Below are positions 30,002 to 40,169 of a DNA stretch of 64,000 bases, piece after piece. The notes under the pieces are model-generated. The model saw only the letters and a list, made by a program, of their open reading frames with translations, searched no databases and was not told where the DNA came from. Source of the DNA: Lentisphaeria bacterium (GTDB lineage: Bacteria > Verrucomicrobiota > Lentisphaeria > Victivallales > Victivallaceae); contig CP091727.1 of NCBI GenBank assembly GCA_022009855.1, positions 3,720,001 through 3,784,000 of the forward strand. The letters run 5' to 3'. Each line of letters opens with the position of its first letter. Positions within the stretch are counted from its first letter, which is position 1. A program made the translations under genes and the position numbers.

Positions 30002-31655
30002 ATGAATGAAAGAGCTCTGCTCAACGTCTGGGGGGAGGGCAGCTCTTCTGCTTTTCCGGTATCGATGGCAAAACCGATTTCGACGAAGGGCTGGTGTTGC
30101 GCACGGTTGCCGATGTTGCCGCGTTCGAGGTGAAGCTGCCGGCCGCCGGAGGAATCGTGCTGCTGGGGGATTCGGCGCCGGCGGAGTGTTTCCTTGCTGG
30201 AGATCATTTCCGCATTGTGACGGGGCGGGACGAGGTCGTCCGGGGGGCGATGGTTGACGCATATCATCTGCTGCTGGAGGGAAATTGCCGGGTTCTGGGC
30301 CTGGCGGATGCTCTTCGTATTCGTCGCGACGGGATGAAAACACTGCTCGGAGTCCGGAGCAGATTCCGGCCCGGGCTGCTGGATTCCGACTTCGATTCCC
30401 TCTTCGCCGCCCGCCGGAGCTGGCTGGACGGCCTGAAGTTGCCGGAATCGCTTTCCGAGGCTTCGCGTCGTGCCGCGGCCAAGGCCTGTTCCATGCTCAA
30501 AACCCAGGTCTGTTCGCCGGAAGGGCGGCTGAACCATTTCTGGAGCACGCCGGACCGCTGGCCGCATCGCAGGATGTGGCTGTGGGATTCCGTTTTCCAT
30601 GCCGTCGGCATGCGGCGGCTGGATCCCGGGCTGGCGCGGGACTTCATCAGTGCGGTGTTCGATGTCAGCCGGGAGGATGGGTTCATTCCGCATGCGGCAT
30701 CACCCTCGGGAGTTCGGAGATCACGCAGCCGCCGATTCTGGCTTACGGCATCGCGAAAGTCGAGGAAATGGAGTCTGATCCGGAGTGGGTCAGGGGCTTT
30801 ATCCCCGGCTGAAGCGTTTTCTGGAGTGGATTTTCACCCATCGCGACAGCGACGGTGCCGGGCTGATGGAGTGGGCGATCGAAGCGCACGCCGACTGCAG
30901 GAGCGGCGAGAGCGGCATGGACAATTCTCCCCGGTTTGACGGAGCAATCCAGCTGGATGCGCCGGATTTCAACGCCTACCTTGCCCACGAATGTGAATTG
31001 ATGGCGCGATTTGCGGAGCATTACGGTTTCCCGGCGGACATTTCGTACTGGCAGGCTCATCATGACCGGCTCAATCGGTTGATGAATGAACGCCTATGGG
31101 AGGACGCGGAGGGGCTGTACACCGATTACGACGTGACGGCCGATCGCCGGACGAATGTATACAGTTCCGCCGGGTTTCTGCCGCTGCTTTCCGGAACGCC
31201 TTCAAAAAGAGCAGGCGGCGCGGATGGTGAAGCAGCTCACCGATCCAGCGAAGTTCGGGACGCCGTTCGGGGTGCCTTCGATCAGCAGACTCTCGGAAGC
31301 GGCCTACGCGAAGGATATGTGGCGCGGTCCGGTCTGGATCAATATCAACTACCTGATCTGCGAGGGGCTGAGACGCTACGGTTACCTGGCCGAAGCGGAT
31401 CGTCTTCAGCGGGAGAGCATGCGGGAAATCGAGAAATTCTACCTGAAATACGGCACCTTCTTTGAATTCTACGATGATCGAAGACAGTGTGATCCGCCGC
31501 AGCTGCTGCGCAAGCGGTCGCTGGATCCGGATGATTCCCCGTACCATCAGGTTTTTTTCGACTACGGCTGGACCGGCACGCTCTATCTGGATATGGTCTT
31601 CGGTTCCCGAATGCAGAATGGCACCCCTCCGGGCGGAAGTTGCGTTCCCCGGTGA
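30002..31655 (+). CDS. GH63-like (alpha/alpha)6 glycoside hydrolase (frame-broken)
   Basis: About 551 residues, cytoplasmic (no signal peptide). The (alpha/alpha)6 core has RRMWLWDSVFHAVGMRRLDP, REDGFIPHAASP, GLMEWAIEAHADCRSGESGM then DNSPRFDGAIQLDAPDFNAY, KDMWRGPVWININYLICEGL, GTFFEFYDD and PYHQVFFDYGWTGTLYLDMV. This pattern is that of GH63 and related trehalase/mannosylglycerate hydrolase-like enzymes; exact substrate is open. Breaks lie near 30035 (six G), 30705, 30805 and 31205. The 3' end overlaps the convergent LacI gene by about 70 bases. Control by that regulator is likely. Confidence 0.78.
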
Positions 31656-32683
31656 AGAATCGCCGGCGCGTTGCCGGGCGCGTGCCGGAATTTCACCGGC
31701 TCAAGCTCCGGAAGCGGCGTTTGATGCGATGACTTCCGCACGCTGTCCCGTTCGATGAGCTGATAGGGGATGATTGTGTGGCGGGGAAAGGCGTTGCCGC
31801 GCAGCCGGGCGTCGAGCAGATCGGCGACCGCGGCGGCCTGTGCGGCGTAGTCCTGTGAGATCGTGGTCTGCGGCGGAATGGCGTAGCGGGAGTACAGGCT
31901 CCGCTCGGAGGCGACCAGCGAGATGTCGTCCGGAATGCGCCGGTTGTAGAGAGAGAGCACGTAAGCCGCGATGATTCCGGCGTTTCCTCCGGGGCAGAAG
32001 AGGCCGTCGATGCCGAGCTTCAGGAGTTTGCCTATCTCCTCCATGTAGGAGTCGGCGAGGGCGAAACGCACCAGTCGTTCCGAGACCGGCAGATGGTGTC
32101 GGCGCAGTGCGAGCAGCACGGCTTCCCGCCGGATTCCGGTGTTGCCGATCCCCGCCTCTCCATAGATGATGACGCCGACTTTGCGGCAGCCGTGACGGGC
32201 GAGACAGTCGATGCCCAGATGCATCGCCTGGGGTTCGTCGGAGCGAACCGAATAGATTTCGCCGGTTCCCGGCGGCACATCGCGATCGATGATGACGAGC
32301 GGTGCGGCGAAGCGCTCCTCCCAGTTTCTGAACCTTTCCACATCGATGCCGATGGAAACCGCTCCGCAGAAGCGGAGATGTTCCAGCTGGCGGAGATTGT
32401 CCTGCGGCAGCATTTCAATGCGGTAGCCGCGCGCCGACAACGTCAGCGCGAGGCTCCGAGGTCACCATCTCCACGTAGCTCCGGATGGGGTAGATTTCCC
32501 GGAAGGGACTGATGATGACGACATTCTGCTGTTTCTGGGAAAGTCGTGGGTGGTACCCGGTTTCCCGCGCCACCGAGAGAACCCGTTCCGCAGCTCTTCC
32601 CGGATGTTCGGATGGTTGCTGAATACCCGCGACACCGTTGCGGTGGAAACTTTCGCCTTTTTCGCTATCTCCTGAATCTTCAT
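31583..32683 (-). CDS. LacI-family transcriptional regulator (frame-broken)
   Basis: The N-terminal helix-turn-helix MKIQEIAKKAKVSTATVSRV then FSNHPNIREEL is classic LacI, followed by hinge residues (VARETGYHPR). The sugar-binding domain carries FCGAVSIGIDVERFRNW, LVIIDRDVPPGTGEIYSVRS, GIDCLARHGCRKVGVIIYGE, DGLFCPGGNAGIIAAYV and TTISQDYAAQAAAVADLLDA. Breaks lie near 32580 and 32455. It sits between the GH63-like gene (convergent) and the divergent oxidoreductase operon, so both are candidate targets. Confidence 0.9.
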
Positions 32684-32726
32684 CTATTCTCCCGCTCAGA
32701 GCTGGCTGTATTTTCAATAAGATTGA

Positions 32727-32764
32727 TTTGTTTACAATATATATTGAATTTTATTGAAAACAAA
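32727..32764. promoter_or_regulatory. Palindromic operator/promoter region between lacI-type gene and oxidoreductase operon
   Basis: TTTGTTT (32727-32733) and AAACAAA (32758-32764) form an inverted pair around a second perfect 12-bp palindrome, CAATATATATTG (32735-32746). The whole 194-base divergent gap (32684-32877) is AT-rich against a GC-rich background, which suits shared promoters controlled by the LacI-type protein. Confidence 0.5.
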
Positions 32765-32877
32765 TTCTTTTTACAACTTATTTTTCAAAAGATTGCGTCT
32801 GGAATTCTTGTAAAAATTTCGCCGCGTTGCTACAGTATCCGGAAAGCGGAAAATCGAAAGGAGCGCTGAATCGGAAA

Positions 32878-33883
32878 ATGAAACAATATTCGATCGCATT
32901 CACTGCGCCGGGCCGGGCGGAGCTGGAAAACTGCGAATTGACCGAGCCGAAGTTGAAGCGGGACGAGGTTTTTCTGGAGACGGAATGTACTCTGATCAGC
33001 CCGGGAACCGAACGGGCGTGTCTGCTCGGGCTCACCGATGGAAAATTCCCGAAATATCTCGGATACAGCGCAGTGGCGAACGTTCTGCGCGCCGGAGAGG
33101 AAGCCGGATTTCAGCCGGGGAACGGGTTCTGGTCTATCACAGCATACACTCCACCCATCTGGTGAAGCAGGCCCGGGATCTGGTCCGCATTGAGGATGAC
33201 ACCCTGCCGGCCCATGCCGCCGTGTTCGCCGTCATCGCTTCGATGGGGTTGCAGGGGGTTCGGAAAGCGCGGCCGGAATTCGGGGAGTCGCTGGCAGTGG
33301 TGGGGCTGGGGTTGCTGGGACTTTTCGCGGTCCGTTGCGCATATCTTGACGGACTTTTTCCCGTGATCGCGCTCGATTTCAACGAACGGCGGCGGAAGCT
33401 CGCGCTGGAGTTCGGTGCCGATGCGGCTTTTTCGCCCGACGAACCGGAACTGGCGGAGAAAATTCGGCATCTTACCGGAGGAAAGGGTGTGAATGTGGTG
33501 GTCGAAGTGACCGGCAATCCGGAGGCGCTCAACGGCGCGCTCGATTTTACCGCGCCTTACGGACGGATCACGCTCACCGGCTGCTCGCGGACGCCGACGC
33601 ACGAGATCGATTTCTACCACAAGGTTCACTGCCCCGGGATCAGCATCATCGGGGCACACAACATGGCGCGGCCGCTTCACGATGGTCGTCCCGGTTACTG
33701 GACCATGAGGGAGGATATGGCACTGCTGCTGCGACTGTTCGCCGCCGGTCGGATCCGGACGGAGCCGCTGGTGGACAAAGTGATCTCTCCGTCGGATGCT
33801 CCGGCGATCTTCGAACGGATTGCCCGGGGGACCCGGAGCTGCTCGGCGTCATTTTCGACTGGAAGAATTTTGCGGTGAAATAG
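32878..33883 (+). CDS. Zinc-type MDR dehydrogenase, sugar/polyol dehydrogenase-like (frame-broken)
   Basis: The N-terminal GroES-like half has DEVFLETECTLISPGTERAC and LGYSAVANVLRAGEEAGFQP. The Rossmann half has ASMGLQGVRKARPEFGESLA, VVGLGLLGLFAVRCAYLDGL (nucleotide loop), GADAAFSPDEPELAEKIRHL and NVVVEVTGNPEALNGALDF. The canonical catalytic Cys/His zinc set is not obvious, as in the BchC-like branch of the family. Breaks lie near 33122 and 33828. First gene of the plus-strand operon, 195 bases from the divergent LacI-type start. Confidence 0.82.
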
Positions 33884-33895
33884 GAAGTTACACGT

Positions 33896-34907
33896 ATGCG
33901 GAAGATCAGAATCGGACAGATCGGCATCGGCCACAACCACGCTTCGGAGAAGATGGCCGCGCTGCGCCGCCTCAGCGATTTCTACGAGGTGGTCGGCGTC
34001 GTGGAGGAGGATGATTCCTGGTGGAGCCGCCGCGGCGGTTTGCAGGTGTATCAGGGGATTCCGCGCCTCACGGAGGAGGAGCTTTCAACACCCCCGGGCT
34101 GGAGGCGGTCGCGGTGGAAACCGACGGCTTCGAACTCCTGGAGACGGCGCGTCGCTGCGTCGAGCGGAATCTTGCCATCCACATGGATAAACCCGGCGGG
34201 GAGAAGCTCGAACCGTTCCGCGAGCTGCTGAACGAGTTCCGCCGCAAACACCTGACGATTCAGCTCGGGTACATGTACCGCAACAATCCGGCGGTTCAGT
34301 ACTGTCTTGAGGCGGTCCGCAAGGGGTGGCTGGGGGGAGATCTTCGAAGTGCACGCGGTGATGAACCGCTACGACGGGCACGATGAGGCCTACCGCCGCT
34401 GGCTCGCGCAGTTTCAGGGGGGGCGCGGTCTACATTTTCGCCGGGCACATGATCGATCTGGTGGTGGCGCTGCTGGGCCGTCCGCTGCGGGTGACGCCGT
34501 ACCTCACCAAGACGCGCGACGACAATTTGTACGATACCGGCCTCGCCGTGCTGGAGTATCCGCGCGCGGTTGCCACGGTGCGGACCGGCGTCACCGAGGT
34601 GGACGGCATGAAGCACCGGCGGCTGATCGTCTGCGGCACGAAGGGATCGATCGAAATCTGTCCGCTGGAGCATCCGGCGGACCGTTACCGGCTGGATCCG
34701 CTCCATCTGCGGCTGACGTTGCTGGAGGGGAACGAGATGTTCGAAGCCGGAACCCATATCGTGGATGTCGGCGTCATGAACGGGCGGTACGACAACCAGC
34801 TGATCGAGCTGGCGAAGATCATCCGCAATGAGATGGAAAATCCGTGGCCGTTCCCGCATGAACTGATCGTTCAGGAGGCGCTGCTGCGCGCTTCCGGCTG
34901 CCTCTGA
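33896..34907 (+). CDS. Gfo/Idh/MocA-family oxidoreductase (frame-broken)
   Basis: NAD(P)-dependent sugar or inositol-type dehydrogenase. KIRIGQIGIGHNHASEKMAA is the Rossmann start, CVERNLAIHMDKPGGEKLEP contains the conserved DKP (normally EKP) lysine motif, and LTIQLGYMYRNNPAVQYCLE belongs to the substrate domain, which continues FAGHMIDLVVALLGRPLRVT to the C-terminal VQEALLRASG. Breaks lie near 34082, 34335 and 34425. Second in the operon, 12 bases after the MDR dehydrogenase. Confidence 0.85.
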
Positions 34908-34955
34908 GCTGCGAAATGGGATGAATGTCGTTTCCAGGACGAAAAGAAAGGATAT

Positions 34956-35979
34956 ATGATGAACTCTTCGAAAAGAGTGCTGGTGCTCGGTGCCTCCGGT
35001 GCGATGGGGCAGTATCTTCTCCCACATCTGGCGGAGTCGGGGGTACCGGATTGACGGTGTTTCGCTGGATGAGGTGAAAAATCCGCTGCCGGGTGTTTCG
35101 TACATCCGCGCAAACGCCAAGGACCGGAGTGTCTACCGGGAACTTCTCGCGAAGAACTACGACGGCATCGTCGACTTCCTCACCTACAGCACCGCGGAAC
35201 TGTCGTGGTATCTGCCGCAGGCGCTGAATCACACCGATCACTACATCTTCCTTTCGAGCTGCCGGGTGTTCGACGATCTCGAGCACCCGGTCCGGGAGAG
35301 TTCGCCCCGGCTGATCGACTCGTCGACCGACGCGTTGCTGCGCAATTCGGACGACTACTGCATCTACAAGGCGCGCGGCGAAAACATTCTGCGCGCCTCC
35401 GCCCGGCGGAACTGGACGATCGTCCGCCCGGCGACCACCTACTCCTTCATGCGCTACCAGCTGGTGACGCTGGAGGCGGCGAACAACGTCGGGCGCGCTT
35501 TCGCCGGGAAGCGGGTGGTCGTGCCGGAGCAGGCGCGGGAGAAACAGGCGACGCTGAGCTGGGGCGGCGACGTCGCCCGGATGCTTGCCGGACTTCTCTT
35601 CCTCGACCGTGCGCTCGGCGACGACTTCAACATGGCGACCGGGGAGCACCATTCGTGGGAGGAGATCGCCGCCTACTACAAGGATATCTGCAACCTTGAC
35701 GCGGTCTGGGTGGACAAGGAGGATTACCTTCGCATTCTCTCGCCCGATCCGTACAACATGGGGCCGCGCTGGCAGCTCGAATATGCCCGGCTCTTCACCC
35801 GGGTGACCGACAACAGCAAGATCCTCGCCGCGGTCGGGATGAAACAGAGCGAACTTTTGCCGCTCTACGACGGGCTGAAGCTGGAGATCGGCCGCTGTCC
35901 GAAGGATACCGTCTGGCCGGTCAACGCCGCGATGGATGAGTATCTCGCCGCGATGGATCGAAACGGATCGGGGAGGTGA
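34956..35979 (+). CDS. NAD-dependent epimerase/dehydratase (extended SDR, frame-broken once)
   Basis: VLVLGASGAMGQYLLPHLAE is the N-terminal nucleotide motif, followed after a break near 35038 by GYRIDGVSLDEVKNPLPGVS. DFLTYSTAELSWYLPQAL, YIFLSSCRVFDDLEHPV, DDYCIYKARGENILRAS (catalytic Tyr-x-x-x-Lys) and WTIVRPATTYSFMRYQ support an extended short-chain dehydrogenase that acts on sugars. ATG 34956 with AAAGGA upstream; an alternative ATG follows directly at 34959. Confidence 0.83.
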
Positions 35980-35982
35980 ATC

Positions 35983-37123
35983 ATGGCGGAGAAATGGCGC
36001 GTCGCGGTCGCTTTCGACACGACACAGATCTTTCTCAAGGAGCACGGCACCCACCTTGCATTCGTCGGTCTGCCCGGAGTTGAGCATGTCGCGCTGGCGG
36101 ACTCCAATCACGAAGGGTTGGAGAAGCGCATGCAAGAGCTTGGGGCGAACCGCCATTATGACGACTATCTGGAGATGCTCGACCGGGAGCAGCCGCAGAT
36201 CGTCGTGCTCGGTTCCCGGCTGCCGGAGGATCACGATTTTCAGATCCGGGCGGCGGCGGAGCGGGGCATTCACGTATTCTGCGAGAAGCCGATGAGCAAC
36301 GATCTGCGTGTCGCCGATGAACTCATCGCCCTTGCGGAGAAGCACAACGTGAAGATCGCCGTCGCTCATCTGGCGCGTCATGCGCTGGTGTTTCAGACGA
36401 TGAAGCGGATGATCGAAGAGGGGGCGATCGGCACGCCGCTCACCTTCTACGGCCGGGGGCAAGGGAGGATGAGCGCGGCGGCGGCGAGGACATGGTGGTG
36501 CTCGGCACCCACATCCTCGATCTGGGCTGTTATCTCTTCGGCGCTCCGGAGTCGGTCAGCGCGGAGATCACGGTCGAAGGGCGGCCGCTGCGCCGGGAGG
36601 ACCGCTCCGTCACGAAGGAGCCGCTCGGCCCGGTCGCCGGAGACAATGTATTTGCGCTCTACCGCTTTCCGAACAGCGTCCGCGGAATCTTCGAAAGCCG
36701 CAAAAGGGCTGTTCCGGAAACAGGTGCGGATGGGCGTTTCGGTGGTCGGCACCGAGGGGAATTCTGAGCGTCCGCTACGATGGTGAGCGGAAGCTGCGGC
36801 TGAGCCGCACGCCGTACCCGCCGGAGGACGAGGCCGCCTATGAGGAGGTGCCGCTGGTTGAGACGCGGAAAATTCCGGGGGCGGAGGAGCTGCGCGACTT
36901 CGGTTACTTCTGGTATTTCCGGGAGAACAACCGCTTCGCCGCATGGGATTTTATCCGTGCGATCAAGGAGAACCGGCAGCCGCTGGCGAGCGCGTACGAC
37001 GCCCGGACGGCACTGGAGATGATCAACGGCGCCTATGCGTCACAATTGGCGGGGCGGGTGATTCCGCTGCCGCTCGCGGAACGGGAACATCCCCTGGAAA
37101 AACAGGAGAAAGAAGCAAAATGA
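35983..37123 (+). CDS. Gfo/Idh/MocA-family oxidoreductase, second copy (frame-broken)
   Basis: WRVAVAFDTTQIFLKEHGTH starts a variant Rossmann fold. PQIVVLGSRLPEDHDFQIRA, AAERGIHVFCEKPMSNDLRV (EKP motif) and VKIAVAHLARHALVFQTMKR are family hallmarks. The C-terminal domain includes THILDLGCYLFGAPESVSAE and DARTALEMINGAYASQLAGR. It is not a recent duplicate of the gene at 33896, as sequence identity is low. Breaks lie near 36463 and 36708. Its stop overlaps the next ATG in ATGA. Confidence 0.85.
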
Positions 37124-37893
37124 TCCTCGATTCTCATGCCCATCTGCCTTCCGCCAACCATGCGAAGGAGGCGGACGGCGCCTTTATTTCCTACTTCCCC
37201 GACTGGCTCGCCGCGGTCGACTACTCCCGCCGGGCCGGAATCGACGGGATGATCTTCACCACCTGGGAGGGGGTGTGGGCCGACACGGAGGAGGAGCTGG
37301 AGTCCGCCAACCGGGAGGCGCTGGCGATTCACGAGTGCGACCGGCGGCTCTACCCCGGGGTGAGCATCCATCCGGCCTTCCCGGAGTGTTCGGAAAAGTG
37401 GTTGAAGACATTCCGGGAGCGGGGATTCGTCTGGGTGGGGGAGCTGGTTCACTACCGGGCGAACCGGGGGGATTACGACAGTTCGGCGTGGATCCGGCTC
37501 TTCGAACTTGCCTGTGAGCTCGGCATGATCGTTCAGCTCCATGTGTCTCCGAGCGTGATCCGGCTGGCGAAACGGCTGCCGGAACTGAAGATCGTCAACT
37601 CTCACGTTGAAATTCCGCTGCTGAAGGAGCTTGCGGCGTGTCCGGGCGTCATGCTCGACGTCAGCGGGTTTGCCGGCGGGCTCCGATTCAATTCGATGGA
37701 GTACGCCTTGCGGGAGTTCGGCCCGGACCGGCTGCTTTTCGGAACCGATTTCACGGTTTATGAGCCGGAGTCGTTTCTTCTGCGGTCGCGCCACGCGTTT
37801 CCCGACCCGGAAGTGCGGGAGAAGCTCTACTCCGGCAATCTCCTCTCGCTGCTGGCGTCGGCGGGGGCGGGCAATCCATTTCAGGAGGAATAA
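37120..37893 (+). CDS. TIM-barrel amidohydrolase-family metal-dependent hydrolase
   Basis: Intact, 257 residues. MILDSHAHLPSANHAKEADG carries the DxHxH metal motif, YPGVSIHPAFPE and VNSHVEIPLLKELAACPGVM further barrel positions, and DRLLFGTDFTVYEPESFL the conserved C-terminal Asp. This is the amidohydrolase 2 / TatD-like type often encoded with Gfo/Idh/MocA enzymes for lactone or ring hydrolysis. Within the operon it could open a lactone made by the dehydrogenases, which is inference. Confidence 0.85.
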   Translation: MILDSHAHLPSANHAKEADGAFISYFPDWLAAVDYSRRAGIDGMIFTTWEGVWADTEEELESANREALAIHECDRRLYPGVSIHPAFPECSEKWLKTFRERGFVWVGELVHYRANRGDYDSSAWIRLFELACELGMIVQLHVSPSVIRLAKRLPELKIVNSHVEIPLLKELAACPGVMLDVSGFAGGLRFNSMEYALREFGPDRLLFGTDFTVYEPESFLLRSRHAFPDPEVREKLYSGNLLSLLASAGAGNPFQEE

Positions 37894-37896
37894 GTC

Positions 37897-38853
37897 ATGT
37901 ATGCGATGAAAGTGGATGATGCGCAGGCGATGCACTGGACGGAGGTCCCCGATCCGGTGCCGAAGGGGGGGAGGTTCTGCTGAAGATTCGCGCGGCCGCG
38001 CTGAACCGGGCCGACCTGCTCCAGCGGGCGGGGAAATATCCTCCGCCGCCCGGATGGCCCGAGTGGATGGGGCTGGAGGTGGCGGGTGTCGTTCTCTCCC
38101 GCTCCGGCGGGGAGCCGCTGGAAAGCGGGCGACGAAGTGTGCGCGTTGCTCGGCGGCGGCGGATACGCCGAGAAGATCGCTGTGCCGGAGGGAATGGTCC
38201 TGCCGGTTCCTGCGGGGTTGTCGATGGCGGAGGCCGCCTCGCTGCCGGAGGTGTTCGCGACCGCGTATCTGAATCTCTTTCTCGAGGCGCATATGAGAGA
38301 AGGGGAGACGGTCTTCGTGCAGGCGGGGGCGAGCGGGCTCGGGCTGGCGGCGATCCAGTTGGCGAAGGCGTTTGGCGCGAAGGTGATGACTTCGGTCGGC
38401 TCGCCGGAAAAGGCGGAGGCGGTTCGCCGCATCGGCGCGGACTGGGTGCTGGAGCGCCGCCGGGATGACCCGGCTGCGGCGTTTGAGGCGCATCCGGTGG
38501 ATATCGCGCTTGACTGCGTCGGCGGTGAGGTGCTCGGGAACTGCATCGAGAGACTCGCGCCCGGCGGCCGCTGGATCCTCATCTCGACTCTCGGTGGAGA
38601 GTTCGCCCAGATCAGCCTACGGCCGATTCTCAAGCGGGGAATCCGGCTGATCGGGAGCACGCTGCGCAGCCGGCCGACGGAGATGAAGGCGCGAATTCTG
38701 CACGAGCTCGAAGAGAAGGTCTGGCCGAAATTCGTATCGAAGGAGATTCGTCCGGTGATCCACGCGGTGCTGCCGGTTGCCCGGGCCGAAGAGGCGCATG
38801 CGATTCTGCAGCGCAACGGGAACATCGGCAAGGTGGTGCTGGAGATCGATTGA
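37897..38853 (+). CDS. NAD(P)H:quinone oxidoreductase-like MDR enzyme (frame-broken)
   Basis: AGGAGG eight bases upstream of ATG 37897 supports the start. RAAALNRADLLQRAGKYPPP and GWPEWMGLEVAGVVLS are typical of the PIG3/quinone oxidoreductase branch, which lacks zinc. FVQAGASGLGLAAIQLAKAF is the nucleotide loop and DIALDCVGGEVLGNCIERLA the following strand. Breaks lie near 37972 (G7) and 38128. Its substrate in this operon is unknown. Confidence 0.85.
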
Positions 38854-40136
38854 GATGGCTTCCGGAGTGTTCCGCGGCCGGGCGGAGGAGCCGCTCGTCT
38901 TCCGCCGGAGGTTCTGCCTCTGGTTGATTCTGGAGTGGAACCGGGCTTTACTTCTTCGCGAACATCCAGCGGGTGGCGATTCCGGGAGCGATCTTCGATC
39001 TTCTGCAGGAGGATCTGCACCTTTCCGCGCCGGGCGTCACCGCGCTCGGTTCGGTCTTCATGTACGTCTACGCGCTGAACCAGCTGCTGATCGGACTCTT
39101 CGTCAGCCGGTACGGCGGTCGGCGGGTGATCCTGCCCGGCGCGCTGCTCTTCTGTCTGGGTTCGCTGCTCTTTCCGCTCTCCTCGGGGGGCTGGCTTTAC
39201 GTCAGCCGGGCGCTGACCGGATTCGGGGCGAGTTCGCTCTATCTCGCGCTCATCGACGAGACGATCCGCGCCTGCCGGAAGAACTACGCCATCATGGTTT
39301 CGCTGGTGATCACGGCGGGATACGCGGGCGGCATCGTCGCCAACGCGCCCCTGGTTGCGCTGGTCCGGATGACCGGATGGCAGCGGGCGCTGCTCGGCGT
39401 TGCCGGGCTGACGATTCTCTGTTATCTGTTGTTTGCGGCAGTCTCCTCCCTGCGGAAACTGCCGCCGGTGCATCGCGGCGCGCCGTTCCGCCTCTCTCCT
39501 TTCCTTCAGGTGCTGGGCCGAGGAAACAACCGGATGGTGTTTCTCTTCAGCGGCCTCAACTTCGGGCTTTACTATGTGATTCAGACGGTGATCGGCAAGA
39601 AATTTCTGGAGGATTTCTGCCGGTTCTCCTCACCGGACGCGGCGTGGATCCTTTCGTTGACCGGACTGATTTCGGCGGTAGCGGGAACCTTGCTCGCGGT
39701 ACTGAGCCGTCTGGCCGGAAACCGGCGGGCCGTCTTCTGCCGCATCGCGGGGGCGGTCAGCATTTCGGTATTCGGCCTCATCACGCTCCTGCTGCTCTTC
39801 GATCTCCGCAGCGGCTGGATTGCGCTGCTCTTCTGCCTGCTTGCCTCCACCGGGAGCATGTCGTCGATCGCGATTCCGCTGCTGCATGAAACCAATCCGC
39901 GTGACCTCGCCGGACCGGCGGTCTGTTTCATGAACTTCAGCTTCTACCTCGCGGTCGCCTTCTTCGGGAATCTCTCCGGCTGGCTGTTGAACACCTTTCC
40001 GCCCGAAGCGGTCGGCAAAACGCTGGTTTATCCGCGGAACTCCTATCTTGCGGTATTTGCGGTGCTGGCGCTCGCATCGATCGCGGTCTTCGGCGGGGCG
40101 ATGAGACTGCGCGACCGGACTGCCTGGCGGATTTGA
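38854..40136 (+). CDS. Major facilitator superfamily transporter (frame-broken near start)
   Basis: About 427 residues and twelve hydrophobic helices, for example VTALGSVFMYVYALNQLLIG, GGRRVILPGALLFCLGSLLF (loop 2-3 MFS signature region), IMVSLVITAGYAGGIVANAP, VFLFSGLNFGLYYVIQTVIG and LAVFAVLALASIAVFGGAM. One break lies near 38943. It is the last gene of the operon begun at 32878 and the natural candidate to import its substrate. Confidence 0.85.
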
Positions 40137-40169
40137 GAATCTTTTTCTCCGGGTGTATATTATCCGGAT

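Noticed and set aside
34819..36462. 547-codon open frame on the minus strand
   Set aside because: It runs antisense across an epimerase and a Gfo/Idh/MocA gene with clear family motifs. Its own translation is Arg/His/Pro-rich without recognisable domains.
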